Positions 8,080 through 16,822 of a stretch of DNA of 64,000 nt are shown here, piece after piece. Location of the stretch: contig CAWIBU010000001.1 of the NCBI GenBank assembly GCA_963834445.1, positions 310,001-374,000 on the forward strand, read 5' to 3'. This stretch comes from PALSA-350 sp963834445. GTDB taxonomy: Bacteria > Acidobacteriota > Terriglobia > Terriglobales > Acidobacteriaceae. The position numbers and the translations under genes were made by a program. The notes under the pieces were generated by a model. It did not search any database and was not told the origin of the DNA. It saw only the letters and a list, made by a program, of their open reading frames with translations. Each line of letters opens with the position of its first letter. Positions within the stretch are counted from its first letter, which is position 1.

Positions 8080-9039
8080 TTAGGCTTTTTCTTCTGTAAC
8101 GCGATCCAAATCGGCCAGGTGGGCCAGGCGCATGGCGTGGCGAGACGCAGAGTAATGCGCCCCCGCTAACAGCAGCAGCCCGGTCACAAATGCCCATAGC
8201 ATCAGGCTCACTGAAACGGAAAATGGTCCATAAACCTTTTGCAAATCCATCCACGGCAGAGCCGCGATGTACAGCATTTTGGCAACTTCCCACGCCAGCC
8301 CAATCACCACCGCCGTGGGCAACACCGCGCGTATCGGCAGCTTGCGATTCGGCAGAACCCAATAGATAAGAAAGAAAAGCAGGATGCTCGCGCCCGCCGC
8401 CGAGATCTGTAGCAGCCAATGAGAGATAAAGAAAAAAGCCATGTTCTCGGTGTGGCCAAGAAACACAATTCGTAAAACGGATTGTTGCGCCGCGGTTATA
8501 GCGACGCTGACCATTGCCACCGTACCGATGCCCGCGGCCAGAGCGAGCGAAACCAGCTGGTTCATCAAATACGAGCGATTTTTGGGGATACCCCAAACCC
8601 GATTCAAAGCCACTTCGAGGGGAAGGAACACGCCGGTCGAAGAAATCAACAACATAATCACCGAGGCAACCCGCACGCCGCTATGCGCGTGCGCCACGAT
8701 TTCCATGTTCTTGGTGACGAACTGCTGACCAGCGGGGAGAAAGTAGCGGATCATATCCGCGATCGCGTTTTCGAGGGCGGTGGAATGAAAGACCAGCCGC
8801 GCCACCGTGAACATCATGACGATGAAAGGGAAAAGCGAGAGGATTGCATTGGCGGCGACACTGAAAGCATAGGTATGCACTTCGGTCTGCGCCATGTACC
8901 GCGCCAGACTCATGACCTCAGCACCCAGGCTTGCATCCCTGCGCAAGGTCTCCGGCGGCTTAGGGGCAGCAGGAATGCCGGCGAGCGGGTCTTCCACGGG
9001 CGGCACAAAAATACGGGGGACCGATATACCAAGGGTCAT
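8080..9039 (-). CDS. YihY/UPF0761 family integral membrane protein
   Basis: A 319-residue inner-membrane protein with about six hydrophobic segments (near 65-85, 125-150, 160-185, 200-225, 235-260, 270-295) and the family-typical loop around SSTGVFLPLEVALNRVWGIP. The family was once called RNase BN or BrkB by mistake; its molecular function is still unsettled, and some members are described as envelope or transport proteins. The N-terminal 40 residues are Pro-rich and cytoplasmic. The gene is monocistronic: the repeat island lies downstream and about 300 bases upstream are shared with divergent cspA. Confidence 0.85.
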   Translation of the reverse strand: MTLGISVPRIFVPPVEDPLAGIPAAPKPPETLRRDASLGAEVMSLARYMAQTEVHTYAFSVAANAILSLFPFIVMMFTVARLVFHSTALENAIADMIRYFLPAGQQFVTKNMEIVAHAHSGVRVASVIMLLISSTGVFLPLEVALNRVWGIPKNRSYLMNQLVSLALAAGIGTVAMVSVAITAAQQSVLRIVFLGHTENMAFFFISHWLLQISAAGASILLFFLIYWVLPNRKLPIRAVLPTAVVIGLAWEVAKMLYIAALPWMDLQKVYGPFSVSVSLMLWAFVTGLLLLAGAHYSASRHAMRLAHLADLDRVTEEKA

Positions 9040-9338
9040 AGGCCATAATGCTAGCAGCCTAGATGCGGGGCCGGAATCACCCGCAGGACACCGTACCTAC
9101 AACCTTGATGCCCCCGCTCACGACACCAACCATCCCTTGGGCAAATTTTCCTTGCAACGCGTTCCAATTCCTGCCATAACATCATCAAGCTCAGACAAAA
9201 GTTCCTTGTCCGGGCCGCTCGGAAGGCCCCTTGGTGTAATTGTTTCATCGTTGTCAAAGCATTCCAGGTTAGGCGGGATTTGCCATGGCTCGTAGTGTCG
9301 ATTGGAATGCTGGGTAAAAAAACGGAAAGGGAAATCTC
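9040..9338. promoter_or_regulatory. Divergent promoter region and long cspA leader
   Basis: The region between yihY (minus) and the cold-shock gene (plus) contains no convincing gene. Cold-shock genes commonly have long structured 5' leaders, and an imperfect stem around CGGGCCGCTC / AAGGCCCC (about 9211-9232) is compatible with one. Exact promoter boxes could not be assigned. Confidence 0.35.
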
Positions 9339-9545
9339 TTGAAGGAAAATGGCGTGGTGAAGTGGTTCAACGGAGCCAAAGGGTATGGATTTATCCAGCG
9401 GTCCACCGGAGAAGACGTCTTCGTGCATTTCTCGGCTATCCAGGAAAACGGATATAAGACCCTCAACGAGGGCGATGCCGTAGAGTTCGAGTGCCAGCAA
9501 GGCCCCAAGGGACTCAACGCCGCAAACGTGATGCGTAGCCTCTGA
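9339..9545 (+). CDS. csp: Cold-shock domain protein (CspA family)
   Basis: A 68-residue single OB-fold nucleic-acid-binding protein that acts as an RNA chaperone. RNP1 (KGYGFIQ) and RNP2 (VFVHFSAI) are intact, and the N-terminal GVVKWFNGAKGYGF is typical. The start is a TTG at 9339 preceded by AAAGGG at good spacing; the nearby ATG at 9349 is out of frame and meets a stop at once. A repeat copy with a hairpin lies 32 bases downstream and may serve as 3' end of the mRNA. Confidence 0.93.
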   Translation: MKENGVVKWFNGAKGYGFIQRSTGEDVFVHFSAIQENGYKTLNEGDAVEFECQQGPKGLNAANVMRSL

Positions 9546-9577
9546 CGGCCGCGACAGCAGTTTCGTAATCGGTGGAG

Positions 9578-9657
9578 ACCGAAGCTTCCCGTTCGGATGG
9601 CCTTTTCCCCAGGAAAGGACCAACTAACCTTCGCTCGAACGTTCACAGTCTCTGCGA
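9578..9657. repeat. 80-bp dispersed repeat, copy B
   Basis: Ungapped match to 3541-3620 at about 55 of 80 positions, sharing ACCGAAGC at one end, CCTTTTC in the centre and GTTCACAGT...TGCGA at the other. The centre forms a stem (GGCCTTTTCC / GGAAAGGACC, imperfect). It lies between the convergent cspA and queG genes and covers the last 15 bases of queG, so the repeat contributes its C-terminal codons. Confidence 0.5.
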
Positions 9658-10752
9658 ACTGCGTTCATCGACGGCGGTGAGCCGATCAATGGCCCATTGT
9701 GCTGCTTCTGCAAGCACGGGTTCTGGAGCGGCCGCCCACTGCTGCAGCCGGGGTAGATAGATGGCCAATCCGCTGTTTCCCATCGCGATGGCTACATTAC
9801 GTAACAAGCCCCTCAGCTTGGTTCGTTGCAGGGGAGACTGCCGGAAAAACAGCCGGAAGCTCTCCGCATTCATCTCTGCAAGCCAGGCAAGCGCCGGGTT
9901 CACCAACTCGGTGCGCACCGCCAGCTCCCCATCTTCATTGATGGGTGCGCGGCGGTTCCACGGGCACACGTCCTGACAAATATCGCAGCCAAACACCTGA
10001 CGCCCCATTTTGGGGCGCAACGCTTCCGCGATCGACCCGCGCTTCTCGATTGTCAGGTAGGCGATACACAGGCTTGCGTCCATCTGATACGGTGTCAGCG
10101 CGTGGGTCGGACAAGCATCGATACATCGGGTGCAACTGCCACAGCGATCGTGCGCGATCCTCAATGGACTGGCGGACGGCAGTTCGATCCCGGTGATGAT
10201 CACACCCAGAAAGAGCCAGGATCCAAGCTCCTGGTCGATCATGCACGTGTTCTTACCGGTCCAGCCAATCCCTGCGTACCTGGCGTACATGCGCTCGACC
10301 AGCGGACCGGTGTCCACATAGCAGCGCGAGCGAAACGGGCCCAGAGCCTGCTGCAAATTCTGCTCCAGCTTTTGCAGGCGCCGCAGCAGGACGTCATGAT
10401 AATCACTTGGCTGCCCGGCATTGCCCGTCCATGCGTAACGAGCAACCCAGCCGCTTTCCGCGGAGGCCGGGTCGATCGACCGGGGGGCATCTGTGTTGTA
10501 GTTGGCGGCACACACGATAACCGACCGCGCCCAGGGAACCGCGATTCTTAAGGAAGACCGCAGCAGACGATTGGCCTCGTCGCGCCGTTTCAGGTAGTCC
10601 ATCTCGCCCGCATGGCCGCGCTCCACCCACGGCTCGAAAAACGCTAATTCCGGGTAGTCGTCCTCCGCGCCAGGTGCCGGGACGGGCACAATCCCGGCTT
10701 TGGCAAAACCCGCCTCCCGGGCCGACTCTGCAATCTGATCGTGGATGGACAC
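9643..10752 (-). CDS. queG: Epoxyqueuosine reductase
   Basis: Last enzyme of queuosine synthesis; a cobalamin- and 4Fe-4S-dependent reductase converting epoxyqueuosine to queuosine in tRNA. Starting at the GTG at 10752 (VSIHDQIAESAREAGF) the product has 369 residues. Two ferredoxin-like clusters are visible: C204-x2-C207-x2-C210-x3-C214 and C256-x2-C259-x3-C263-P, plus the catalytic-Asp region CYVDTGPLVER (D147) and the C-terminal HEAT-like region. The GTG lies one base after the upstream DUF302 stop, so the two are probably coupled; an upstream ATG at 10824 would overlap that gene. Confidence 0.93.
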   Translation of the reverse strand: MSIHDQIAESAREAGFAKAGIVPVPAPGAEDDYPELAFFEPWVERGHAGEMDYLKRRDEANRLLRSSLRIAVPWARSVIVCAANYNTDAPRSIDPASAESGWVARYAWTGNAGQPSDYHDVLLRRLQKLEQNLQQALGPFRSRCYVDTGPLVERMYARYAGIGWTGKNTCMIDQELGSWLFLGVIITGIELPSASPLRIAHDRCGSCTRCIDACPTHALTPYQMDASLCIAYLTIEKRGSIAEALRPKMGRQVFGCDICQDVCPWNRRAPINEDGELAVRTELVNPALAWLAEMNAESFRLFFRQSPLQRTKLRGLLRNVAIAMGNSGLAIYLPRLQQWAAAPEPVLAEAAQWAIDRLTAVDERSSQRL

Positions 10753-10753
10753 G

Positions 10754-11140
10754 CTATTCAGCGGCGTGCGTTGCCAACGCCTCCACGATGGCGATGTTGG
10801 CCACCAGTTCGGGCGGCAAACCATGCCGCTCCCGCAAATACTCCGGACTGTTGTAGGAGACCCACACCTTTCCCCCCACGTCTTGCCAAATCAGAATCTT
10901 GAGCGGCAGGTCGATTGCCATGCTGGGCGCCGCCAGCATCACAGGGGTACCCCCCTTGGGATTTCCGAAGATCAGGAGCTTGGTCGGAGGCATGTGCATA
11001 CCCACCTTCTCCGCTTCCCCGCTGTGATCGACCAGGGCGAAAACCGTCACCCCTTTGGCCGCGAGGATCTCCTGGAGCTTGCGCAAAATCTCATCGACTG
11101 AATGACTACTCGGCTTATGAATGATTCCGTTCTCAGGCAC
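10754..11140 (-). CDS. DUF302 domain protein
   Basis: A 128-residue protein starting at a GTG at 11140 with a strong Shine-Dalgarno sequence (GGGGAGG) five bases before it; the frame is open further upstream but that part looks non-coding (Gln/His-rich). The DUF302 core is visible: KPSSHSVDEILRKLQEILAAKGVTVFALVDHS, then GNPKGGTPVM and the PLKILIWQD segment. DUF302 proteins are small single-domain proteins of unknown biochemical role, sometimes near metal or redox genes. Its stop is one base before queG, suggesting one transcript. Confidence 0.82.
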   Translation of the reverse strand: MPENGIIHKPSSHSVDEILRKLQEILAAKGVTVFALVDHSGEAEKVGMHMPPTKLLIFGNPKGGTPVMLAAPSMAIDLPLKILIWQDVGGKVWVSYNSPEYLRERHGLPPELVANIAIVEALATHAAE

Positions 11141-11254
11141 GTCGACCTCCCCGGCTCCATGATAAGGCGTCCCGATAATTCGGAACCACCTCGACCCGAA
11201 TCGCGTATCTACTGTAAGGGCGAGTCGACCGCCCCGGGTGGGAGCCGCTGAATC

Positions 11255-11446
11255 ATGATCAAGTTCTTGCTGTGGTGCATTCTCTTTATTCTTTGCTGGC
11301 CGGTGGCCCTGCTGGCAATCTTCCTGTATCCGCTGGTGTGGTTGCTGCTGCTCCCATTCCGCCTGGCAGGCATAGCCGTCCATGGAGCGCTGGAACTGGT
11401 CGTCGCCCTGATCTCACTGCCGGTGCGCCTGCTGCGTGCTGTTTAA
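11255..11446 (+). CDS. Small hydrophobic membrane protein
   Basis: A 63-residue ORF with two strongly hydrophobic stretches (about 3-35 and 38-58) broken by Arg37-Gly and ending in Arg/Arg. It has an ATG with a weak purine-rich sequence (GGGAG) upstream, is divergent from the DUF302 gene and convergent with the VWFA gene. It resembles no named family I recognise. Its charge pattern, with a positive C-terminus and almost no other charges, fits a two-helix inner-membrane protein. A chance ORF is possible. Confidence 0.5.
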   Translation: MIKFLLWCILFILCWPVALLAIFLYPLVWLLLLPFRLAGIAVHGALELVVALISLPVRLLRAV

Positions 11447-11497
11447 GGAAGTGCGCCGGGGGCCACCTACCCGTTGTTGTTACCGTCCATCCAGCCT

Positions 11498-12532
11498 TTA
11501 GGGCTGCGCGTAGTAACCCTGGCGGGTGTGGGCCGTCAGCCCCGGCCTGTTCACCACCACCTCGAGATGATGGTACTCGTCACGATGGGCGCCAACAGCG
11601 GGCGTGAAGGATAGCTGATAGTACGCGTGGGTATCGGCCATGCATTGTTGTAAGAGTGCGGTCGTATCGTTGTTGCCGTAAAGGGCAAGACCTCCACTTT
11701 GGATAGCCAGCACCTGTAGCGAGAGATCCCCGATATTCACCTGGCCGGGTTTGCTGACGCCCTTGAGGAAATTCTCATAATAGAAGCTGCGGCCAGGCCC
11801 CTCGGCAGCGCCGATAGGATTGATGTTGTAGAGCGTCGTTTCACTCTGCCGGAGCTGCGTGGACAGGTCGACGATGAGCGAGAAGATCTGGTTCTGCTGC
11901 TTCTGGTCCAGCTCGATCCCCGGGCCGGAGAGCAGAGGCCAGCCCGGCGAGATCCAGAGAATCATCTTGCGGCCAGGAACCCTGGCCCCCTGCGCAATCA
12001 GCGATCGAAGCGCCCTCATCGAGAGGTCGAATCGGTCGCTCCGTTCAAATTGCGAGGCTCGGCGGATATCGCGGAGACCAATCTTGTGCTGGTCCAGGGA
12101 CGCGCGGAGTTCGTTGCCCTGGGTAGAGAATCCCTGCTGAATTTCCACTCCCGCGTCTGTGAAGAAGGCGAGTTGGGTTGGGTACGCGAGTTGGCCTTCC
12201 TGGGCGCTTAGAAACTTGTCGATCTGTCCGCGTTGGTAAGCAATGCTGTCAAATGGCACATTCACCGCATCGATCACGAGGGTCACATGGATGGGAACCG
12301 TGCTACGGCTTAGCGCGTGAAAGGACGTAATCGGTCGCGGAGTCTTGTTGTCAAGAATAGTGAAGTCCGTCTGCTGGAGATCGGCGACGGGAGCCCCGGA
12401 CTTCGGCGTGACTACGACAGCAAGGTCGATATTGGAAGCGGGCGTGGGCGGGGCAGTCTGGTGAGCCGCAAGCGCGGCAGCAGCGCATAAAAACCCCAAA
12501 AACATGACGTTGAAGCGTCTCTTGAAAACCAT
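11498..12532 (-). CDS. Secreted VWFA-related protein (acidobacterial family)
   Basis: The start at 12532 (MVFKRRFNVMFLGF) is preceded by AAAAGGGA and gives 344 residues with an N-terminal signal segment (about 8-25). Next come the ADLQQTDFTILDNKTPRPITSF segment and a von Willebrand A domain, the layout of the VWFA-related family expanded in Acidobacteriota. The first metal-site motif is degenerate: VIDAVN replaces DxSxS, so normal MIDAS metal binding is doubtful. C-terminal YYQLSFTP and RQGYYAQP are family-typical. It lies about 140 bases downstream of the epimerase gene. Role unknown; extracytoplasmic. Confidence 0.8.
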   Translation of the reverse strand: MVFKRRFNVMFLGFLCAAAALAAHQTAPPTPASNIDLAVVVTPKSGAPVADLQQTDFTILDNKTPRPITSFHALSRSTVPIHVTLVIDAVNVPFDSIAYQRGQIDKFLSAQEGQLAYPTQLAFFTDAGVEIQQGFSTQGNELRASLDQHKIGLRDIRRASQFERSDRFDLSMRALRSLIAQGARVPGRKMILWISPGWPLLSGPGIELDQKQQNQIFSLIVDLSTQLRQSETTLYNINPIGAAEGPGRSFYYENFLKGVSKPGQVNIGDLSLQVLAIQSGGLALYGNNDTTALLQQCMADTHAYYQLSFTPAVGAHRDEYHHLEVVVNRPGLTAHTRQGYYAQP

Positions 12533-12671
12533 GGGTCCCTTTTCTCCCGGCAGAGGCGAGGCAACCCTCACCGAAGGCTCGGCCGACTGGCGTCAGCCAA
12601 GATGACCCAGCTTACTTTGAGATGCGGCCCGGACAGACGGAGACGCGAAAAGTTACGCGTGAGGACCGCGA

Positions 12672-13772
12672 TCAGCTTTCCAGGGCAGTCGAAATTGTTC
12701 CCGGAACGGTGCGCCGGGGCGGAATCGCGGGCGGCAGTTGGGTGGCAGCCTCAGGGGCCAGACCAAGAGGCAGATATTCGCAGAGATACCAATCCACAAA
12801 GCGCTGAATCCCTTCTTCGATCGAGACCCGCGGGCTATAGCCCGTAACGTCTCTTAAGCGATCGACGCAGGCCTCGGTTTCATAGACGTCACCCGGTTGC
12901 ATCGGCAGCAGACGAGTGACCGCCGAACGGCCCAGGCAAATCTCGATCGTACGAATCAGGTGCAGCAACTCGACCGGCCGCTGGTTGCCAATATTGCAAA
13001 GACGCATCGGGGCCTGCGAGTCCTTGCCCTCCCCCGTGGCTGCCACCGGCGGAATAGGCAAGACCCGGACAATGCCCTCCACGATGTCGTCCACAAAGGT
13101 GAAGTCCCGCCGCAGGCGACCGAAGTTATACAACTCGATCGCGCGCCCGCTCATCACCGCGTCGACAAACTTGAAGATCGCCATGTCTGGCCGACCCCAG
13201 GGCCCATACACGGTGAAAAACCGCAGCCCCGTCGTGGGGATATGGAACAAGTGACTGTAGGCGTGCGCCAGTACCTCGTTGCTCTTCTTGGTGGCCGCAT
13301 ACAGGCTGATGGGAAAATCCGTGGAAGCGTCTTCGGCAAATGGAGTCTTGTTATGCGTCCCATAGACTGAGCTCGAAGAAGCGAAAACAAAGTGGCGGCA
13401 TCCACACGCGCGAACGCCCTCAAGCACATTGACAAAACCCACCAGGTTGCTGGCTACGTAGTCTTCCGGATGGGTAATCGAGTGTCGTATGCCGGCCTGT
13501 GCGGCAAGGTGCACCACGGCTTCAAAATCACCTTTCTTAAACAAGCTCTCCACTCCCGGCCTCTCGGCCAGATCGAGTGGGAGAAACCAGAAGCGCGGTC
13601 CGATGCAGAGCTTCCTCAGGCGCGCATCCTTGAGCCTGGGATCGTAGTAATTGTTCAAATTGTCAACGCCAACCACTTCAAACCCGTCCGCCAGAAGACG
13701 GCGCACCAGGTGCGCGCCGATAAAACCTGCAGCGCCCGTGACCAAAATTCTTTTCTCTTTGGGTAGCTTCAT
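12672..13772 (-). CDS. NAD-dependent epimerase, UDP-glucuronate 4-epimerase-like
   Basis: An extended short-chain dehydrogenase of 366 residues from the ATG at 13772 (after GAGAGAGAG). The NAD-binding TGAAGFIGAHL, DNLNNYYDPRLKDARL, the catalytic SSSSVYG and YAATKKSNE motifs, and RFFTVYGPWGRPDMAIF match the CapI/LpsL group that makes UDP-galacturonate from UDP-glucuronate. It follows the WbaP-like transferase by 33 bases, so it likely supplies a uronic-acid precursor for a surface polysaccharide. Substrate is inferred from family resemblance only. The C-terminal 30 residues are Pro/Thr-rich and not conserved. Confidence 0.85.
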   Translation of the reverse strand: MKLPKEKRILVTGAAGFIGAHLVRRLLADGFEVVGVDNLNNYYDPRLKDARLRKLCIGPRFWFLPLDLAERPGVESLFKKGDFEAVVHLAAQAGIRHSITHPEDYVASNLVGFVNVLEGVRACGCRHFVFASSSSVYGTHNKTPFAEDASTDFPISLYAATKKSNEVLAHAYSHLFHIPTTGLRFFTVYGPWGRPDMAIFKFVDAVMSGRAIELYNFGRLRRDFTFVDDIVEGIVRVLPIPPVAATGEGKDSQAPMRLCNIGNQRPVELLHLIRTIEICLGRSAVTRLLPMQPGDVYETEACVDRLRDVTGYSPRVSIEEGIQRFVDWYLCEYLPLGLAPEAATQLPPAIPPRRTVPGTISTALES

Positions 13773-13805
13773 CGTCTCTCTCTCAATCGTTCGTTGCATT
13801 GCGAA

Positions 13806-15254
13806 TCAATAGGCTCCCTCGCCGCTGAAAACAACCTTCGCGGTTCGGGCCAGGATGTAGAGATCGAGCCAGGGCGACCAATTGCGCACGTAATAACTAT
13901 CCAGCCGCACGCGATCGCTCGAGCCGACCTCGCTCCGTCCGGAGATTTGCCATAACCCGGTCAGGCCGGGACTCACTCTGCAATACAAGGAGAACTTCTG
14001 CCCGTATATCGCTACCTCCTCTTCCACAATCGGGCGCGGCCCTACCAGGCTCATCTCGCCCCGCACGACATTCCACAGCTGCGGTAATTCGTCCAGGCTG
14101 GTCTTTCTGAGAAATCTGCCCACCCGCGTGATGCGCGGATCACATCGCAGCTTGCGGTCGCGCAGCCATTCCTCACGCAGCCCTTCGTTTTCTGCCAGGG
14201 CCGTGCGCAGCAACTCGTCTCCGTCCACCTGCATGGTGCGGATCTTCCAGACAAGAAATGGCGAACGGTCGCGGCCGATGCGGCGGTGGCCGTAAAAGAT
14301 GGGTCCACGCGATTCAAGCCGTACCCACAGGCCCAGCACAACAATCGCCAGGACAATCAGCGGTGAGGCGATGGCCACCAGCATGAGGTCAATCAGCCGT
14401 TTGGTGAGGCGCGGGAGAGGCATCAGTAAGTCCCGGCGCACATCCACTGCCAGGCAACCCCCTATCTGCCCGGCGTCCACCCGCAGCGTGTAAAGGGCGG
14501 CCGCGCTGTGAATGATCATCAGGTGCGGAAAAATACTCTCGTGGCTCTCCAGATCTTCCAGCAGTTTGCCGCAACCCGCATCCGGCAGAGCGATCATCGC
14601 GCGCTCCACCCCACACGCCCGCACCGCCGCAGCGAAGCGCATATCCAGTACCGGCAGCAGATGCCGGATGAGCACCAGGGGCCGGGGACGGGTTCCGTGC
14701 GCGGTAGAAAAGAGAACTACCGGACGCAGGCCAATCTCCGGATGCGCTTCCAGTTCGCGGACGATCTTGATCGACTCCTCCCCGGTGTGAAAAATGGCCA
14801 CGGGGATGCCCCACCAGACGCAACGGCAAACGGACTCACGCACCGTCGAGCGCAGCAACGGTACGGCCACCATCGCCGCCAGCCACCACGTCAGCAGAAC
14901 CCCACGCGGGTAGCTATCTGCGTTCCCGGAGAAAAAAAGTAATGCCGTCATTACCAGGAAGCTGATCGTCAGAGCTCGGCCAATCGAACGCAGTTCCGTG
15001 ACCGCGTTGTGAATAATACCCGGATAAAGACGCGAGTAAGCAAACACGGCAAAGAACACCAGCAGCGCCGGCCAGAGCGCGAGATACCTCCGCAGTCCCA
15101 GGCCGCCCCATAACATCACCCATCCCGTAACCACGATCGCGATCGCGTCACTGGCCAGAAAGATCGCCGAGCACAGCAACGGCTTACTGTGAATCCTGGG
15201 TAAGCGAATGAGCGGAGAAGCAAACTCCGTCGAGACGACGGTTACCGACGCCAT
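13806..15254 (-). CDS. Polyprenyl-phosphate sugar-1-phosphate transferase (WbaP-like)
   Basis: Initiating enzyme of exopolysaccharide synthesis, moving a sugar-1-phosphate onto undecaprenyl phosphate. The 482 residues comprise about four N-terminal membrane segments (25-125), a cytoplasmic Rossmann-like domain (about 130-270), another membrane segment (about 285-310) and the catalytic bacterial-transferase domain with KRLIDLMLVA, FLVWKIRTM, KTSLDELPQLWNV, LVGPRP and SPGLTGLWQISGRS. A good GGGAGG precedes the ATG. Acting with the downstream epimerase, it could also serve the polysaccharide cluster at 44-57 kb, which has no such enzyme; that link is inference. Confidence 0.92.
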   Translation of the reverse strand: MASVTVVSTEFASPLIRLPRIHSKPLLCSAIFLASDAIAIVVTGWVMLWGGLGLRRYLALWPALLVFFAVFAYSRLYPGIIHNAVTELRSIGRALTISFLVMTALLFFSGNADSYPRGVLLTWWLAAMVAVPLLRSTVRESVCRCVWWGIPVAIFHTGEESIKIVRELEAHPEIGLRPVVLFSTAHGTRPRPLVLIRHLLPVLDMRFAAAVRACGVERAMIALPDAGCGKLLEDLESHESIFPHLMIIHSAAALYTLRVDAGQIGGCLAVDVRRDLLMPLPRLTKRLIDLMLVAIASPLIVLAIVVLGLWVRLESRGPIFYGHRRIGRDRSPFLVWKIRTMQVDGDELLRTALAENEGLREEWLRDRKLRCDPRITRVGRFLRKTSLDELPQLWNVVRGEMSLVGPRPIVEEEVAIYGQKFSLYCRVSPGLTGLWQISGRSEVGSSDRVRLDSYYVRNWSPWLDLYILARTAKVVFSGEGAY

Positions 15255-15447
15255 ACGCGCCTCCCACCATGGTATGAACTTATCCCAGGATTCCTCCTGC
15301 GCAAGTCTGCCATCCGCGCCGCCTTTAACACAAAGAATGGAAGGCTGCGGCTGGCCGGATGCGGAACCGGAAATCCAGGTGTAGCTTGACTCTATTTCGG
15401 GTATCTGAAGAGTCTCTACGGGAAGAGATTAAAAAAACTTCATCTCA

Positions 15448-16179
15448 TCAGGTCAGGCGGTCCCCGGCCGTGTGCGAAACACCATTCAGGCAGGTGAAGG
15501 TATAGCCGATACCGCGATTGGTCTGGATCAACTTCTGCGGAAAATCACGATCAACCTTGCCTCGCAGAGCGCTGATGTACACATCCACCACGTTGGTCAG
15601 GCCCTCGAAGGAAGAATTCCAGACATGCTCCAGAATCATCGTCCGCGTCACCGGGCGGTTCACATTTCTCACCAGGTATTCCAACAACAGGAACTCTTTT
15701 GGTCGTAGATCAATCGACTTACCCAGGCGGGCCGCTCGTCGCCGGATGAGGTCAAGCTCGAGATCGCCGGAGCGAAGCATATTCACCTTATTGGCCGCGG
15801 CCAGGTCGCACGCCGCCTGGTGCAGCCTGATTGAGAGCCCCAAACGGACCGCCAGTTCCGAGGCAAAGAATGGTTCACGCACGCAATCATCCACCCCGGC
15901 TTCGAACAGGCGCAGCCGTTGTTCCAGATCAAGGTAGCGGGCAAAGACAAAAATGGACGCGTCCCCATGTTCTTGCCGCAGTAACTGAACCAAAACCACA
16001 ACATCGTCGAAGATCAGAGAGTCGGAGTCGACCAGCATGCCCTCATATTGGGCAAAGCGCGCGAACTGCAGGCACTCCTTTGCAGAAACCACCGTCTCCA
16101 CCATGAACTGGGCGGAACTGAGCGCTTTTTCCACTCTTCTTTGCAGATCGGAACGAGGTAAAAAAGTAAGCACCTTCAT
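15448..16179 (-). CDS. OmpR/PhoB-type response regulator with atypical receiver
   Basis: A 243-residue protein: receiver-like domain (about 1-120) and a C-terminal winged helix (about 135-230) with LRPKEFLLLEYLVRN and LIQTNRGIGYTF. The receiver keeps an Asp at the phosphorylation position (D51, LVDSDS), but the N-terminal acidic pair is absent (VLTFLPRSD) and the invariant Lys of the KPF motif is E102 (REPF). Such receivers usually act without phosphorylation. No histidine kinase is adjacent. It is divergent from the peptide gene at 16620 and downstream (same strand) is the sugar transferase; it may control either, judging only from position. Confidence 0.85.
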   Translation of the reverse strand: MKVLTFLPRSDLQRRVEKALSSAQFMVETVVSAKECLQFARFAQYEGMLVDSDSLIFDDVVVLVQLLRQEHGDASIFVFARYLDLEQRLRLFEAGVDDCVREPFFASELAVRLGLSIRLHQAACDLAAANKVNMLRSGDLELDLIRRRAARLGKSIDLRPKEFLLLEYLVRNVNRPVTRTMILEHVWNSSFEGLTNVVDVYISALRGKVDRDFPQKLIQTNRGIGYTFTCLNGVSHTAGDRLT

Positions 16180-16619
16180 GGAGAACTCCGGTAAGAATCA
16201 AGGCAAATGCTGCATTACATCTCAGGCTCGGCTCGCCATGCCATCTCGCGGATCGCTCTGCTCACAGCGCAGAACAAGAGAGATTCCCTCACTTATAGAC
16301 TGTCAGCCTGTGCAAGGTTACGAGCGTTCTAACCGCATCGCTCATGCACAACATAGGCTTGCCGGATAACATCATAAGTCATTGCAACAATGATATGTTA
16401 TGACCTGCCGGCCTGGTGTCCGCAAGCCTTGGCAGGGTGTTGCGTATCCGCAACACGAGGGTAACTGCCTGCTTCTCCCCATCTCTCGCCCGCAAGTTCG
16501 AAGACACGGCTTCGCTCATTCACCGTATCCGCAACAGCGCCACGAAACCCTCTGCCTTTTGCGTTCTGGTTCGTAGTCTTCTCGCAGCGCAACTTGCGCT
16601 AATCAAGGAGACAACCCCA
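16180..16619. promoter_or_regulatory. Divergent regulatory region with several operator-like repeats
   Basis: This 440-base space between the response regulator and the small exported peptide gene has no convincing ORF but several repeats: an imperfect palindrome at 16373-16402 (CATAA-TCATTG-caa-CAATGA-TTATG), a perfect 7-bp inverted repeat at 16438-16455 (TGTTGCG tatc CGCAACA), and the 12-mer GTATCCGCAACA at 16444-16455 repeated at 16525-16536. These look like binding sites for one or two regulators of the downstream gene. Alternatively they could fold as a leader RNA. Confidence 0.5.
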
Positions 16620-16769
16620 ATGCGCAAATCAATCGCCCGCAAGCTCGCCGTCGGTCTAACTCTCGCTGCCCTTATTACCCCGATGGCCCTCGCCGCCTCA
16701 CCTATCGGCACCGATCCCGAACCACAAGGGGTCATAAGTGTGATCCTCACCTTCCTCGGTTTGGCGTAA
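16620..16769 (+). CDS. Small exported peptide, 49 residues
   Basis: The ATG at 16620 has AAGGAG at ideal spacing. The peptide begins MRKSIARKLAVGLTLAALIT, a classic signal with basic N-end and hydrophobic core, and ends its signal at ALA-A (about residue 25). The predicted mature part is about 24 residues: acidic/Pro N-half (SPIGTDPEPQ) and a hydrophobic C-half (VISVILTFLGLA). I know no family for it. It lies 53 bases upstream of a 7-TM protein gene, downstream of the operator-like repeats. It could be a secreted signal or a small membrane peptide; function is not shown. Confidence 0.65.
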   Translation: MRKSIARKLAVGLTLAALITPMALAASPIGTDPEPQGVISVILTFLGLA

Positions 16770-16822
16770 GATACCTCCAGGCAGCAGCTAGCTCAACTAG
16801 CCGCCCGCAAAGGAGACCCTGG

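Noticed and set aside
9051..9623. Minus-strand open frame over the cold-shock gene
   Set aside because: It covers the cspA gene and its leader on the opposite strand and shows no motif or ribosome binding site.
16416..16619. Upstream extension of the small exported peptide
   Set aside because: The frame is open to 16416, but this part covers the repeats, and the ATG at 16620 has an ideal AAGGAG and a clean signal peptide.
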